A DNA stretch of 64,000 bases from Thiocystis violascens DSM 198 (GTDB lineage: Bacteria > Pseudomonadota > Gammaproteobacteria > Chromatiales > Chromatiaceae): NCBI RefSeq assembly GCF_000227745.2, contig NC_018012.1:2526501-2590500 (forward strand). Reading direction: 5' to 3'. Positions 38,041-49,310 of this stretch are shown one piece after another. Numbering within the stretch: the stretch's first letter is position 1; the number at the start of each line of letters is the position of its first letter. Both the position numbers and the translations under genes were made by a program. A model generated the notes under the pieces. It saw only the letters and a program-made list of their open reading frames with translations. It did no database searches and was not told the DNA's origin.

Positions 38041-39222
38041 TCAATCCTTCGCCCGTGATTCGAGCATGGCGACCGCGGGCAGGGTCTTGCCTTCCAGATA
38101 TTCGAGGAAGGCGCCGCCGGCGGTCGAGATGTAGGACACCTTGTCATAGATGCCGTATTTCTGGATGGCCGCGATGGTATCGCCGCCGCCGGCCAGACTG
38201 AAGCCTGCCGCGTTCGCGATGGCCATGGAAATCGCCTTGGTGCCCGCGCCGAACTGATCGAACTCGAACACGCCGACCGGCCCGTTCCAGACGATGGTTC
38301 CGGCCTTGGCGATGATGTCGGCCAGATCCTGCGCGGAGTTGGGGCCAATGTCGAAGATCATGTCGTCCTCGGCCACGTCAGCGGCATTCTTGGCCACGGC
38401 CGGCTCGTTCTCGTCGAACTTCTTGCCGCAGACCACGTCGGTCGCGATCGGGATGGTCGCGCCGCGCGCGGTCATCTTCGCCATCAACGCTTGGGCGGTC
38501 GGGATCAGATCATGCTCGCAGAGCGACTTACCGACCGGGAAGCCGGCGGCGGCCAGGAAGGTATTGGCGATACCGCCGCCGACCACCATCTGATCGACCT
38601 TTTCGGACAGGGCTTCGAGCACGGTCAGCTTGGTCGACACCTTGGAGCCGCCGACAATGGCAACCATCGGGCGCGCCGGATTCGCCAGCGCCTTTTGCAG
38701 CGCATCCAACTCCTCGGCCAGCAGCAGGCCGGCGCAGGCTGTGGGGGCGAACTTGCCTGCACCATGGGTCGATGCCTGCGCACGATGCGCGGTCCCGAAG
38801 GCGTCCATCACGAAGACATCGCAAAGCGCGGCGTATTGCTTGGACAGCGCCTCGTTATCCTTGCCCTCGCCCTTGTTGAAGCGGACGTTATCGAGCAGCA
38901 CCAGTTCGCCGTTGGCGACCTCGGGCGGAGTATCGAGATAATCCCGAATCAAGCGAATCTCGCGGCCCATCTTGGCCCCGAGCGTGTCGGCAACCGGCTT
39001 GAGCGAATCCTCTTCCGAGAACACGCCTTCTTCCGGGCGGCCCAGATGGGACATGACCATCACCTTGGCACCGGCCTTGATGCAGTATTCAAAAGTCGGC
39101 ATGGAGGCGGTGATGCGCGCGTCGGAGGTGACCTTGCCGTTCTTGACCGGAACGTTGAGGTCGGAGCGGATCAGTACCCGCTTGCCGGCGAGGTCGAGGT
39201 CGGTGAGTTTGATGAATGACAT
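38041..39222 (-). CDS. pgk: Phosphoglycerate kinase
   Basis: Pgk, 393 residues. It phosphorylates 3-phosphoglycerate in the Calvin cycle or works in reverse in glycolysis. [23 protein letters not shown] at the N-terminus, [11 protein letters not shown], the hinge region and the C-terminal nucleotide site ([14 protein letters not shown] and [15 protein letters not shown]) are intact. The start at 39222 has AGAGGACA 8 nt upstream; the frame is open to 39342. Confidence 0.97.
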   Translation of the reverse strand: MSFIKLTDLDLAGKRVLIRSDLNVPVKNGKVTSDARITASMPTFEYCIKAGAKVMVMSHLGRPEEGVFSEEDSLKPVADTLGAKMGREIRLIRDYLDTPPEVANGELVLLDNVRFNKGEGKDNEALSKQYAALCDVFVMDAFGTAHRAQASTHGAGKFAPTACAGLLLAEELDALQKALANPARPMVAIVGGSKVSTKLTVLEALSEKVDQMVVGGGIANTFLAAAGFPVGKSLCEHDLIPTAQALMAKMTARGATIPIATDVVCGKKFDENEPAVAKNAADVAEDDMIFDIGPNSAQDLADIIAKAGTIVWNGPVGVFEFDQFGAGTKAISMAIANAAGFSLAGGGDTIAAIQKYGIYDKVSYISTAGGAFLEYLEGKTLPAVAMLESRAKD

Positions 39223-39261
39223 GGTGGGGTGTCCTCTTGGAGTGATGTCTTTAGTTTTGAT

Positions 39262-39300
39262 GAAAGCGATCCGCGAAACCTTGTGGCTTGGCGCATGGCT
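39262..39300 (+). repeat. 39-bp direct repeat, left copy
   Basis: GAAAGCGATCCGCGAAACC and the following 20 bp match 40328-40366 at 33 of 39 positions by hand. The two copies flank the orphan HicB and Uma2 genes. Confidence 0.75.
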
Positions 39301-39464
39301 TTGATCTGGTTTGCCGCGTGTCATCTCATTCAGAGTCGTCAATTCCGGCCACCTTGCGAACTCCGACGATTGATGGCCGTCATGTTGTTTGGCTTTTATC
39401 GAAGGCTACTGACTCATGCCGCGACGAGTTCGATGCTGATTGGCATGGGGCGGTTTTCGCCGGC

Positions 39465-39653
39465 CTAAATCCGCTCCGCAAGCACACGAAGCGCTAATAC
39501 CTCGGCTTTTGCCATGGCATCCTCGGCATTCTCGCCATAGGTCAGCACGCCGGGGATCTCGGGAACTTCAACGATCCAGCGGCCATCGTCTTCTTGTTCA
39601 GACTCAATATGGAAATGCACCGTGCCTCCGGTTGCATTCTGAAGGGTATGCAA
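39465..39653 (-). CDS. HicB-like antitoxin, orphan
   Basis: 62 residues with the HicB fold signature: VHFHIESEQEDDGRWIVEVPEIPGVLTYGENAEDAMAKAEVLALRVLAE. HicB proteins usually neutralise the mRNA interferase HicA. No HicA-like frame was found next to it, so this is an orphan or a HicB-type domain protein with another partner. There is no C-terminal DNA-binding domain. A GTG or an internal codon a few residues later could also be the start. It begins 12 bp after the Uma2 stop. Confidence 0.75.
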   Translation of the reverse strand: MHTLQNATGGTVHFHIESEQEDDGRWIVEVPEIPGVLTYGENAEDAMAKAEVLALRVLAERI

Positions 39654-39664
39654 TCAGCAATCGG

Positions 39665-40144
39665 TTATTCGTCGAGACTGATGCGTTCTGGAAAACGAGG
39701 TGCAATCGCGGATCGCTCCAGTCTGCCTTGAGCAGCATAAAAATGAATGACACCATCCAGGCATAACCAGACTTCCTGGGCGCCGCTCTCAAAATACAGC
39801 ATCCGTTTTTCTTCCATCTCGTCATCCGTGTTGCTGTTGGAAAGAACCTCGATACAGATCTCGGGCGCAATCGAACATTCGCTTTCATGCTTGATCGTCT
39901 TGACCCTTTCCATGGTCGCCCACGCAACATCCGCCACCCGCGTGCCTTTGCGCGTCTTGATTGCACATTCAGGCAAGGTCTTTCCACCCTGTAACAGCGA
40001 GCGTAACCGATACTCGATCTCTCCCTGATACAGCGAACGAATGACCTTGACCGCATTCATGACGATTTCGCCTTTCTCGTTCGTTTCGATCTTGAAAGGC
40101 AAATCTCGCAGGCTTGAGTGTTCGCAAACCTCTTGCCATTGCAT
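39665..40144 (-). CDS. Uma2 family (DUF820) endonuclease-like protein
   Basis: 159 residues. The start MQWQEVCEHSSLRDLPFKIETNEKGEIVM is typical of Uma2, as is the core RVADVAWATME and IAPEICIEVLSNSNTDDEMEEKRMLYFESGAQEVWLC, which has the Asp and Glu-Val pattern of the PD-(D/E)XK-like fold. The biological role of the family, abundant in cyanobacteria and Chromatiaceae, is unknown. The frame is open to 40258. A and T content seems higher here than in the metabolic neighbours. Confidence 0.85.
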   Translation of the reverse strand: MQWQEVCEHSSLRDLPFKIETNEKGEIVMNAVKVIRSLYQGEIEYRLRSLLQGGKTLPECAIKTRKGTRVADVAWATMERVKTIKHESECSIAPEICIEVLSNSNTDDEMEEKRMLYFESGAQEVWLCLDGVIHFYAAQGRLERSAIAPRFPERISLDE

Positions 40145-40327
40145 CGGCTTGACTCCGGCGCGAGTTTCAGATTTTTTGAAAAATGCGAATTTATCAATTA
40201 TTTTCAACAAGTTAGTATTCATATATGAACGAGCCGCATCAATTTTAGATGGATCCATCGATGGATGCTGTTCGCTGCGTTAACCGTGTCCTACACATGC
40301 TGGATGAATAGGTAATTATTTTGTCTC

Positions 40328-40366
40328 GAAAGCGATCAGCGAAGCCTTGGGACTTGGCGGATAGCT
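40328..40366 (+). repeat. 39-bp direct repeat, right copy
   Basis: Second copy of the repeat at 39262-39300, same orientation. It lies in the gap between Uma2 and the HEPN-like gene; nothing else was seen there. Confidence 0.75.
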
Positions 40367-40397
40367 CTAAGCGATAAGGATTCCATCTCCGGTCAAT

Positions 40398-40877
40398 TTA
40401 AACGGGCCACCTTTTTCGAAGATCGCTCAATCGAGCACGCAGCATTCGCATAGAATCTAGAGATGTCCGCAACTGCTCGATAGAGTAGCGAGTTTCGCTC
40501 TGCTCCAGCGAAGTGGGAAGTCCGACAACATTCACCACTAACTGCTTGCTTGGTATAAAGCCCCATCGCCCATGAAAAAGCTGGTTACGAAGCGAGCGAA
40601 TTGCGTGAGCATCTAATAGCCACTCGGTGTAGAGGTCGGCAGCCGGCGTGCCCATATGTTTCTCTTGCGCAAGTTTTTCCAGAAACTTCAGTCGTAGATA
40701 AAAGTTCTGCTCGGCGAGTTTACTAGTCAACTGATCGAGCTTTTGACCCTCATCAGACCAAACCAAGAAAAGTCCTAGCTCCATATCCAGCCGCGAATAT
40801 TCGAATAGCATGTAGCCGAGAACTGTCGCGGCTCGTTGTTCAAGCTGATCGTGTTCTGCTGTCTCTGGAACATCCAT
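40398..40877 (-). CDS. HEPN-like hypothetical protein
   Basis: 159 residues, mostly alpha-helical. The segment AHAIRSLRNQLFHGRW carries an R-N-x-x-x-H pattern, the RX4-6H motif of HEPN ribonuclease and nucleotide-binding domains. It is preceded by a long helix (FYLRLKFLEKLAQEKHMG). Fold assignment is by motif only. It lies between gap and Uma2, close to the orphan HicB. HEPN proteins often act in toxin systems, but no MNT partner is visible. Confidence 0.6.
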   Translation of the reverse strand: MDVPETAEHDQLEQRAATVLGYMLFEYSRLDMELGLFLVWSDEGQKLDQLTSKLAEQNFYLRLKFLEKLAQEKHMGTPAADLYTEWLLDAHAIRSLRNQLFHGRWGFIPSKQLVVNVVGLPTSLEQSETRYSIEQLRTSLDSMRMLRARLSDLRKRWPV

Positions 40878-40937
40878 CTGAAGCCCGGGCTTAATGGCCT
40901 GGCGAGAATCCGGCGTCGAGACCGACGCCGAATCCGA

Positions 40938-40975
40938 GGGGATGATGGGTTTCGCTTCGCTCTACCCATCCTACG
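40938..40975 (-). repeat. GTAGGATGGGTAGAGCG palindromic repeat after gap
   Basis: On the minus strand the repeat begins a few bases after the gap stop codon. It shares GTAGGATGGGTAGAGCG and AGCGAAACCCATC plus TCCCC with the murD copy. The arms can form a hairpin, so it might serve as a terminator or end processing signal. Confidence 0.9.
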
Positions 40976-40977
40976 AC

Positions 40978-44132
<3,155 letters not shown>

Positions 44133-44487
44133 GAGCCCCTCCTGGTAGTGATGAAAATGACCAAAAAGTTACGCTGGCCGCGACCGTCGGCAGTGTCATC
44201 GAAATGACAGCGGGCGTTGGGACGGATGGTGACGCGGCGTCGAAAAAACGGTCTGTCAGGCTGGCGGCTGCGTCGAGCTCGGGTTTCGATCTGGCGCGGC
44301 GGTGACCACGCGAACGAGATTGTCTGGCCGTGACGCCTTCAAAAGGCGTTCATTCTGGACTAAAAGACAGCAACCCCGGAATCAAAACAAACTTATGCCG
44401 TCAAAAGTTATTTTATCAGTTCCTAATATTAAGAATTGGCGGCGGAAATAACCAGTCTTTTCCGCCGCCGTGACATCGTGGCTGATG
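44133..44487. other. 355-bp intergenic region before tkt
   Basis: No coding sequence was found. It contains the tkt ribosome-binding site, an AT-rich stretch around 44380-44437 that may hold the tkt promoter (no convincing hexamer pair was seen), and the hairpin at 44438-44469. Confidence 0.6.
44438..44469 (-). terminator. Possible terminator hairpin after the thioredoxin-fold gene
   Basis: GGCGGCGGAAA and TTTCCGCCGCC form an 11-bp stem 19 bp past the stop at 44488. The trailing sequence on the minus strand is AATTCTTAAT rather than a clean T run, so the terminator role is uncertain. Confidence 0.55.
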
Positions 44488-45045
44488 TCAATCGGCCCGC
44501 CACTTGATCGAACAACCCATGCTCGGGATCTGATCGGCCGGTCCGGCACCGGTTTCGGCGACCTGTTTCATGGCCTCGAACAGATCGCGGCGCACATTGG
44601 CGGGCGCAGCTTCCTTGCGGCTGGCGTCGAGTCGTCCCCGGTACTGAAGCCCGAGATTGGCGTCATAGCCGAAGAAATCCGGCGTGCAGACGGCCCCATA
44701 GGCGCGGGCGACCGCCTGGCTTTCGTCCAAAAGATAAGGAAAGGGAAACGCGAATTCCTCGGCGACCCGTTGCATGTTCTCGAACGAGTCCTCGGGATAA
44801 TCGTTGACGTCATTAGACATGATCGCCACGCAACCGATCCCGAGCGCAGCCAGTTCCTTGGCATCGCGGACGATGCGGTCACGCACCGCCTGCACATAAG
44901 GACAGTGATTGCAGATGAACATCACCAGCAGTCCGCGCTCGCCCTTGCAGTCGTCGCGGGTCCAGGTCTTGCCGTCGACACCGGGGAGCGAGAAATTCGG
45001 CGCGGGGCTGCCGAAATCGCAGACAGGAGTTTCAAGTGACGCCAT
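44488..45045 (-). CDS. Thioredoxin-fold redoxin family protein
   Basis: 185 residues, AhpC/TSA-redoxin fold. The sequence has an FGSPAPNFSLPGVDGKTWT start, then LLVMFICNHCPYVQAVRDRI with a CxxC-like active site (Cys-Asn-His-Cys), and DESQAVARAYGAVCTPDFFGYD. Proteins of this kind act as thiol reductases or peroxiredoxin-like proteins; the substrate is unknown. The start at 45045 has a GGAGG box; the frame is open to 45222. Confidence 0.88.
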   Translation of the reverse strand: MASLETPVCDFGSPAPNFSLPGVDGKTWTRDDCKGERGLLVMFICNHCPYVQAVRDRIVRDAKELAALGIGCVAIMSNDVNDYPEDSFENMQRVAEEFAFPFPYLLDESQAVARAYGAVCTPDFFGYDANLGLQYRGRLDASRKEAAPANVRRDLFEAMKQVAETGAGPADQIPSMGCSIKWRAD

Positions 45046-45163
45046 GGGAAACCTCCGAGTGAGCAGGTAGGAAAAGCCTTCGGCGCATGGTACCGGAATG
45101 GTCGCGAATTCCAAGCCCGTCCAGCAGACGGCAGCAGTTCTCATTTTGGCATCATCCGCCATC

Positions 45164-45234
45164 CTAGGAGCCCGCTTGCGGGCGACATGACCTTTGAGTC
45201 TGCCAACCCCCGTCGCCCGCAAGCGGGCTCCTAC
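45164..45234. repeat. REPIN-type inverted pair, copy 1
   Basis: Two 23-bp sequences, TAGGAGCCCGCTTGCGGGCG at left and CGCCCGCAAGCGGGCTCCTA at right, face each other across about 25 bp. Each is itself a palindrome. The same pair recurs at 53507-53587. This is the structure of REP doublets spread by RAYT transposases elsewhere; no RAYT is in the window. Confidence 0.92.
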
Positions 45235-45342
45235 GTCAAAATGAGAATCGCTGAGCAGACGGCATCACTCGCCCCCGGCAAATCTCATTTTGAACGTCAC
45301 TGTATGAACAGTGGTGCTCATAAAACCGCTCGTGGTGTCCCT

Positions 45343-45373
45343 GAAGCCGTTCGTGGTGAGGCCCTCGAACCAT
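45343..45373 (+). repeat. GAAGCCGTTCGTGGTGAGGC repeat
   Basis: 31-bp half-copy related to the palindrome at 24859-24899 (read on the minus strand there), with one difference. The second arm is not present here. Confidence 0.75.
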
Positions 45374-45473
45374 CTCGCCCCCGTCCCGATTTTACGGCTT
45401 CCGACCGAGCCGGTATGATGCGGAGCTTCATCAACAACGCCTTGTGGCGCCGCGAATCAGGCCACCGATACCT

Positions 45474-46664
45474 ATGAGCAAGGATTACATCTTCACGTCC
45501 GAATCCGTTTCCGAAGGCCACCCCGACAAGATGGCGGACCAGATTTCCGACGCCGTCCTCGACGAGATCTATCGTCGCGACCCCAACCACGCCAAGGCGC
45601 GCGTCGCCTGCGAAACCCTGGTCAAGACCGGCTTCGTCATGCTGGCCGGCGAGATCACCGTCACCGACGCGGACCTGAAGATCGACTATGAGAAGGTGGT
45701 GCGCCGGGTCGTCAAGGACATCGGCTACGACAACTCCGACTGCGGTTTCGACGGCAACAACTGCGGCGTGCTGATCGCGCTGGGCGAGCAGTCCAGAGAC
45801 ATCAACCAAGGCGTCGACCGCGCGACCGAGGAAGCCCAGGGCGCCGGCGATCAGGGTCTGATGTTCGGCTACGCCACCAACGAAACCGACCTGCTGATGC
45901 CGGCCCCGATCGACTACGCCCACCGGCTGGTCAAGCGTCAGGCCGCGGTCCGCAAGAACGGCACCCTGCCCTGGCTGCGCCCGGACGCCAAGTCGCAGAT
46001 CACCATCCGCTACAGCGACGGCAAACCGGTCGCGATCGACGCCGTCGTCCTCTCCACCCAGCACAGCGAGGATGTCAGCGAAAGCGTGCTGCACGAGGCC
46101 GTGATGGAAGAGATCATCAAGCCCGTGCTCACCGAAACCGGCTGGCTGAACGCCGGCACCAAATACCACATCAACCCGACCGGCAAGTTCGTCATCGGCG
46201 GCCCGGTCGGCGACTGCGGCCTGACCGGACGCAAGATCATCGTCGACACCTACGGCGGCATGGCCCGTCACGGCGGCGGCGCCTTCTCCGGCAAGGATCC
46301 GTCCAAGGTCGACCGCTCGGCCGCCTATGCCGGCCGCTACGTCGCCAAGAACATCGTCGCCGCCGGACTGGCCGACAAGTGCGAGATCCAGGTCTCCTAC
46401 GCCATCGGCGTCGCCGAGCCCACCTCGGTCTCGATCGACACCTTCGGCACCGCCGCGATCAGCGAGCATCGGATCATCGAACTCATCCGCGCCCATTTCG
46501 ACCTGCGTCCCTACGGCATCATGCAGATGCTCGACCTGACCAACCGCGACCTGATCAAGTATCAGGACACGGCGGCCTATGGTCATTTCGGGCGGACCGA
46601 GCCGGGCTTCACCTGGGAGCGGACCGACAAGGCCGACATGCTGCGCGAGGCTGCCGGAATCTGA
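45474..46664 (+). CDS. metK: S-adenosylmethionine synthetase
   Basis: MetK, 396 residues. It makes S-adenosylmethionine from methionine and [22 protein letters not shown] at the start, the ATP-binding [15 protein letters not shown], and [19 protein letters not shown] are diagnostic. The ATG at 45474 was chosen over the extension to 45444. No strong ribosome-binding site was seen. A short GATGGG repeat begins 8 bp after the stop. Confidence 0.97.
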   Translation: MSKDYIFTSESVSEGHPDKMADQISDAVLDEIYRRDPNHAKARVACETLVKTGFVMLAGEITVTDADLKIDYEKVVRRVVKDIGYDNSDCGFDGNNCGVLIALGEQSRDINQGVDRATEEAQGAGDQGLMFGYATNETDLLMPAPIDYAHRLVKRQAAVRKNGTLPWLRPDAKSQITIRYSDGKPVAIDAVVLSTQHSEDVSESVLHEAVMEEIIKPVLTETGWLNAGTKYHINPTGKFVIGGPVGDCGLTGRKIIVDTYGGMARHGGGAFSGKDPSKVDRSAAYAGRYVAKNIVAAGLADKCEIQVSYAIGVAEPTSVSIDTFGTAAISEHRIIELIRAHFDLRPYGIMQMLDLTNRDLIKYQDTAAYGHFGRTEPGFTWERTDKADMLREAAGI

Positions 46665-46672
46665 TTGGATTT

Positions 46673-46703
46673 GTAGGATGGGTAGAGCGGAGCGAAACCC
46701 ATC
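46673..46703 (+). repeat. GTAGGATGGGTAGAGCG palindromic repeat after metK
   Basis: Third copy of the short repeat, starting 8 bp past the metK stop. It has the same ends as the copies in murD and after gap; the TCCCC extension is absent. Confidence 0.9.
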
Positions 46704-46720
46704 GAACTCTGCCACACAAA

Positions 46721-46745
46721 AACGCCCCGGTTTTGCAAGGGCGTT
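46721..46745 (-). terminator. Hairpin with T run, minus orientation
   Basis: AACGCCC and GGGCGTT form a 7-bp stem with 11-nt loop. On the minus strand it is followed by TTTTTGTG, so it could terminate minus transcription entering from the cassette array. On the plus strand it might also act weakly after metK. Confidence 0.5.
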
Positions 46746-46769
46746 CAATTAGAATTTGGCGCGCTGGTT

Positions 46770-46837
46770 GATGGGTTTCACGGCCAATGAGCATCCGAGT
46801 CAATCGGCAGCGTCATAGCGTGGCCGTTCTACCCATC
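46770..46837 (+). repeat. 68-bp long GATGGG repeat, left boundary of cassette array
   Basis: Begins GATGGGTTTC and ends TTCTACCCATC, with the middle GGCCAAT and CAGCGTCAT blocks. The copy at 49311-49378 is in inverted orientation, is also 68 bp, and matches at 50 of 68 positions by hand. The termini are the same as in the short repeat, so the short one looks like an internal deletion of this form. Confidence 0.85.
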
Positions 46838-46866
46838 TACTTGCTACTTGCTTGGGAGATAACAAA

Positions 46867-47271
46867 TTGGGTGCATGGTCACACGAGCCGTTCGGCAACG
46901 ATGATGCAAATGATTGGGCGCATGGCTTGGAAGATGCCAACGACCTCTCGCTGATTGAGTCTGCTCTCGATAATGCTTTGGAAGCAGAAGAATACTTGGA
47001 AGCTCCAGAGGCTTCGGAAGCAGTCGCAGCAGTTGAAGTCGTGGCGAAGCTACTCGGGAAGGGAACGCAAACAGATTCCTATACGGAGAAAGTTGACGAG
47101 TGGGTCAAGTCGGTCTCGGCGAGGCCCGATGCGGCCCTCATCGCTAAAGCCAGGCGCACCCTTGAACGAGTTCTTGGCGAGAACAGCGAACTGCGGGAAC
47201 TGTGGGAAGAGAGCGGAGCAGAGGACTGGCTGGACTCCATCCGCTCACTACAGAGCGCAATCAGTGCATAA
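46867..47271 (+). CDS. DUF4259 protein (cassette 1)
   Basis: 134 residues. LGAWSHEPFGNDDANDWAHGLE and YLEAPEASEAVAAVEVVAKLLG are the typical sequence of DUF4259. Function unknown; such proteins often occur beside toxins or in cassette arrays. TTG at 46867 is preferred as start because family members begin with MGAW and a GGGAGA box lies upstream; the frame can also start at TTG 46852. The attC1 site begins at its stop codon. Confidence 0.83.
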   Translation: MGAWSHEPFGNDDANDWAHGLEDANDLSLIESALDNALEAEEYLEAPEASEAVAAVEVVAKLLGKGTQTDSYTEKVDEWVKSVSARPDAALIAKARRTLERVLGENSELRELWEESGAEDWLDSIRSLQSAISA

Positions 47272-47337
47272 CCATCGCTTCAGCCAACCGTCCCGCCTTC
47301 GCTACGGCGGGCTGGCGGCTGAAGCGGGGCGTTAGGC
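47266..47337 (+). other. attC site 1
   Basis: About 72 bp. R'' GCATAAC overlaps the stop region of gene 1, R' is GTTAGGC at 47331-47337. The arms CGCTTCAGCC (47276-47285) and GGCTGAAGCG (47317-47326) pair exactly, with CCCGCC and GGCGGG pairing nearer the centre. Confidence 0.85.
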
Positions 47338-47342
47338 GAACA

Positions 47343-47759
47343 ATGCTCCGCTCACTCGCTAACGTTAGTCTGCGGACTCCGCATGTCCCGCTTGGAATAG
47401 AATTGCGCGAGGGACTTCTTCTTCTCGAAAGGCTGCAAGTGGAAGTTGTCGAGGAATTGGCCCCCGAGCATTGCTTTCGCGCAGACACGATCTCTTTCTC
47501 AGTTGCGATCTATCCGGAAGCGGATCGCGTCCGATCGGCGTGGTACGACGACCTGACCGCGAGGGAGACGGACGCTGCAAAGTACAAAAAGGTATTGGCT
47601 TACTTGGCTCGGTATGGTGCCACCGAGAACTGGGAGATGCGCGTGGATAACGGCTGGATGCGTTACTGGTTCAATCCCTCGGATGAGGTCGCAATGGTCT
47701 ACGGAGTGCACGGGGACGTCATACGATTTAATCAGTACCGTGAGGTTAGCGCCGAGTAA
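47343..47759 (+). CDS. Hypothetical protein (cassette 2)
   Basis: 138 residues from the ATG at 47343, which lies 6 bp past the attC1 core. No family recognised. The protein is acidic, with aromatic clusters near the end (WEMRVDNGWMRYWFNPSDE) as in many small SMI1-like or immunity-type proteins, but that is only an impression. Stop followed by attC2. Confidence 0.75.
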   Translation: MLRSLANVSLRTPHVPLGIELREGLLLLERLQVEVVEELAPEHCFRADTISFSVAIYPEADRVRSAWYDDLTARETDAAKYKKVLAYLARYGATENWEMRVDNGWMRYWFNPSDEVAMVYGVHGDVIRFNQYREVSAE

Positions 47760-47774
47760 CATGGCCTTGTGCCA

Positions 47775-47907
47775 GACGCCGAACAAGCAGTTGCAGCAGA
47801 CCGTGGTAGGTCGGCGCGTGCGCGCCGCAAGTGATCCATTTCATTGTGCACATGCGGCGCGCTGGACGCGCAATCGCGCGGCCGCTGAACTGCGGCGTTT
47901 AGGCGTC
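47775..47907 (+). other. attC site 2
   Basis: About 133 bp. R'' GCCGAAC (near 47778) and R' GTTTAGGC (47897-47904); outer GACGCC pairs with GGCGTC. Arms GCAGTTGCAGC and GCTGAACTGC pair with one bulge, and GCGCGCCGC and GCGGCGCGC in the centre. Long but well formed. Confidence 0.8.
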
Positions 47908-47934
47908 ACTCCATCTGTCCGGAGACCCGAATTC

Positions 47935-48513
47935 ATGAGCATACTGTGCAGCCTGTATCGGCTGACCGAACAGCAGTCCAAGAATTTGCTAGTCTTCCCT
48001 GAAGCAGTAAGCGACCTTCTGGGCTATGCACCACCCCCGACGAAGTCTAGTTTCCTGTCCAGAATCTTCGGGAAGTCCCGAAATGATGAGCCATCCCCGA
48101 GACGGAAACTCGATCCGGTCGTGGAGAGCGAGACCTTGGAACTCAATCAGGCTTGGCACATCCTTCACTACCTCCTCTCAGGCAGCGATGCGGAAGGCGA
48201 GTGGCCCTCGGCGTTCATCATGTCCGGCGGTCACAAGATTGGGCCAGACCTCGGTTATGGACCAGCGCGGCTACTAAACACGGAGCTGTCAAAGGAGGTC
48301 GCCGACTTCCTCTCCGCTCCGTCGCGACAGGCGCTGAATGCCGCATATGTTGCACAAGACATTCAGGCAGCCAAGATCTACTGGCAGGTCGCTTCAGAGC
48401 CCAATGAAAGGCAACGCCAGATCGAAGAACTATGGAGCATGGTCCAGGATATGCGAACCTACTTCGATCGAACTGCACAAGCAGGAAGCTCTATTCTCGT
48501 GCACATCTACTGA
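47935..48513 (+). CDS. DUF1877 (YfbM-like) protein (cassette 3)
   Basis: 192 residues. It has the DUF1877 layout: LNQAWHILHYLLSG, EWPSAFIMSGGHKIGPDLGYGPARLL and EVADFLSAPSRQAL. Members include E. coli YfbM, of unknown function. The start is the ATG at 47935, 30 bp past attC2. Stop followed by attC3. Confidence 0.85.
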   Translation: MSILCSLYRLTEQQSKNLLVFPEAVSDLLGYAPPPTKSSFLSRIFGKSRNDEPSPRRKLDPVVESETLELNQAWHILHYLLSGSDAEGEWPSAFIMSGGHKIGPDLGYGPARLLNTELSKEVADFLSAPSRQALNAAYVAQDIQAAKIYWQVASEPNERQRQIEELWSMVQDMRTYFDRTAQAGSSILVHIY

Positions 48514-48518
48514 GGTGA

Positions 48519-48565
48519 CGCCTAACCCCTCGCTCAAGCGGAGCGCTTAGCTCGAACGTTTGGCC
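48519..48565 (+). other. attC site 3, short
   Basis: R'' GCCTAAC (48520-48526) and R' GTTTGGC (48558-48564), with CTCGCTCAAGC partly pairing to GCTTAGCTCG. At about 47 bp it is shorter than usual attC sites (normally more than 55 bp), so it may be reduced in function. Confidence 0.6.
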
Positions 48566-48589
48566 TCTTGCACCTACAGGAACTGATCG

Positions 48590-49237
48590 ATGGGCGCGAA
48601 GACTTGGATGCTCGTATTTGCAAACTCGAATGTGCGCGAGGCACTCGCCGGCAGCCCTCCTTTGGACCGCGAGGCAACCCAGAAGCTAGCCAATACCCTC
48701 TTCCCTGGCGAGAAACTCGAACCAATTGGGGATGGCGATCTTTCCTACACATGTCCGCCGGACAACGAAGTGCATATCGGTTGCTTTCCGGGAGTATCGG
48801 TTGTTGCGGCCAAAGAATTCGGCATCGATTACCCCTCAAAATTACCCCAGAGGTTCATCGCTGCTGGTGGCAATGGAACGGTCACGCTTCACGCCATGCA
48901 CAGCGTGGTTGATTGGTTTGCGTACGCGACATGGGCAAACGGAAAGCTAGTGCGTTCCCTGAGCCTATCTCCGGATAGTGGCATCATGGAGGACATCGGA
49001 CAGCGCCTGTCTTTTGAAGAACCATACTGGTCCGGAGAACCTCCCACTGTTGATAGTCAAGAAGAAATGGATGATTACCCGCTCCCGTTCCACCCTCTGG
49101 AACTCGGCGAGGCCATTTTGAAAGCCCAGTTCGGCTATCAGCTTGAGGGCTATATTGATGCCTCGCTGCTTGAACCTGAGTCGATTCCGTTGGTTCGCTA
49201 CAAGCGCACCCGCTCGCCGTGGTGGAAGTTCTGGTGA
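48590..49237 (+). CDS. DUF6928 family protein (cassette 4)
   Basis: 215 residues. The start MGAKTWMLVFANSNVREAL, CFPGVSVVAAKEFGIDYPS and the FHPLELGEAILKAQFGY region match proteins now grouped as DUF6928. Function unknown. It ends with basic and tryptophan residues (RSPWWKFW). Stop followed by attC4. Confidence 0.8.
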   Translation: MGAKTWMLVFANSNVREALAGSPPLDREATQKLANTLFPGEKLEPIGDGDLSYTCPPDNEVHIGCFPGVSVVAAKEFGIDYPSKLPQRFIAAGGNGTVTLHAMHSVVDWFAYATWANGKLVRSLSLSPDSGIMEDIGQRLSFEEPYWSGEPPTVDSQEEMDDYPLPFHPLELGEAILKAQFGYQLEGYIDASLLEPESIPLVRYKRTRSPWWKFW

Positions 49238-49239
49238 CG

Positions 49240-49308
49240 CGACCCAACCCATCACTCCACCGGAGCTGCGCGAAATACCGCGCAGGCTGGTGAATCCAAA
49301 CGTTAGCG
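49240..49308 (+). other. attC site 4, end of array
   Basis: About 69 bp. R'' ACCCAAC (49242-49248), R' GTTAGCG (49302-49308). A perfect CTGCGCG/CGCGCAG stem lies at the centre, flanked by CCACC and GGTGA parts. The 68-bp inverted repeat starts only 2 bp later. Confidence 0.82.
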
Positions 49309-49310
49309 AG

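Larger units (their letters stand above)
45046..45473. other. 428-bp intergenic region before metK
   Basis: No gene was recognised. It holds the REPIN-type pair at 45164-45234 and the GAAGCCGTTC-type half-repeat at 45343-45373. No SAM-sensing riboswitch consensus was seen ahead of metK. Confidence 0.6.
46867..49308 (+). mobile_element. Integron cassette array without integrase (CALIN)
   Basis: Four small genes of the same orientation, each followed a few bases after its stop by an attC-like site with a GTTAGGC or related R' core, R'' partner and internal inverted arms. The four sites differ in length and sequence but keep the layout, which is the hallmark of cassettes captured by site-specific recombination. 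No intI or attI was found in the window. The array sits between two inverted 68-bp repeats. Site 3 is short and weakest. Array limits are set by the first start and the last R' core. Confidence 0.8.

Noticed and set aside
39301..39464. hicA partner for the HicB-like gene
   Set aside because: No short basic frame with the HicA GSHhxF-type sequence was found on either strand next to it.
45164..45234. Inverted pair considered as a terminator for the thioredoxin-fold gene or metK
   Set aside because: It lies upstream of both genes, has no T run, and an identical pair occurs at 53507, so a mobile repeat explains it better.
45046..45473. SAM riboswitch ahead of metK
   Set aside because: No conserved aptamer pairing was recognised; the region is filled by repeats.
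45318..46748. 476-residue frame opposite metK
   Set aside because: It is antisense to a highly conserved gene with strong codon bias, and has the low-complexity Gly/Asp/Val composition of such shadows.
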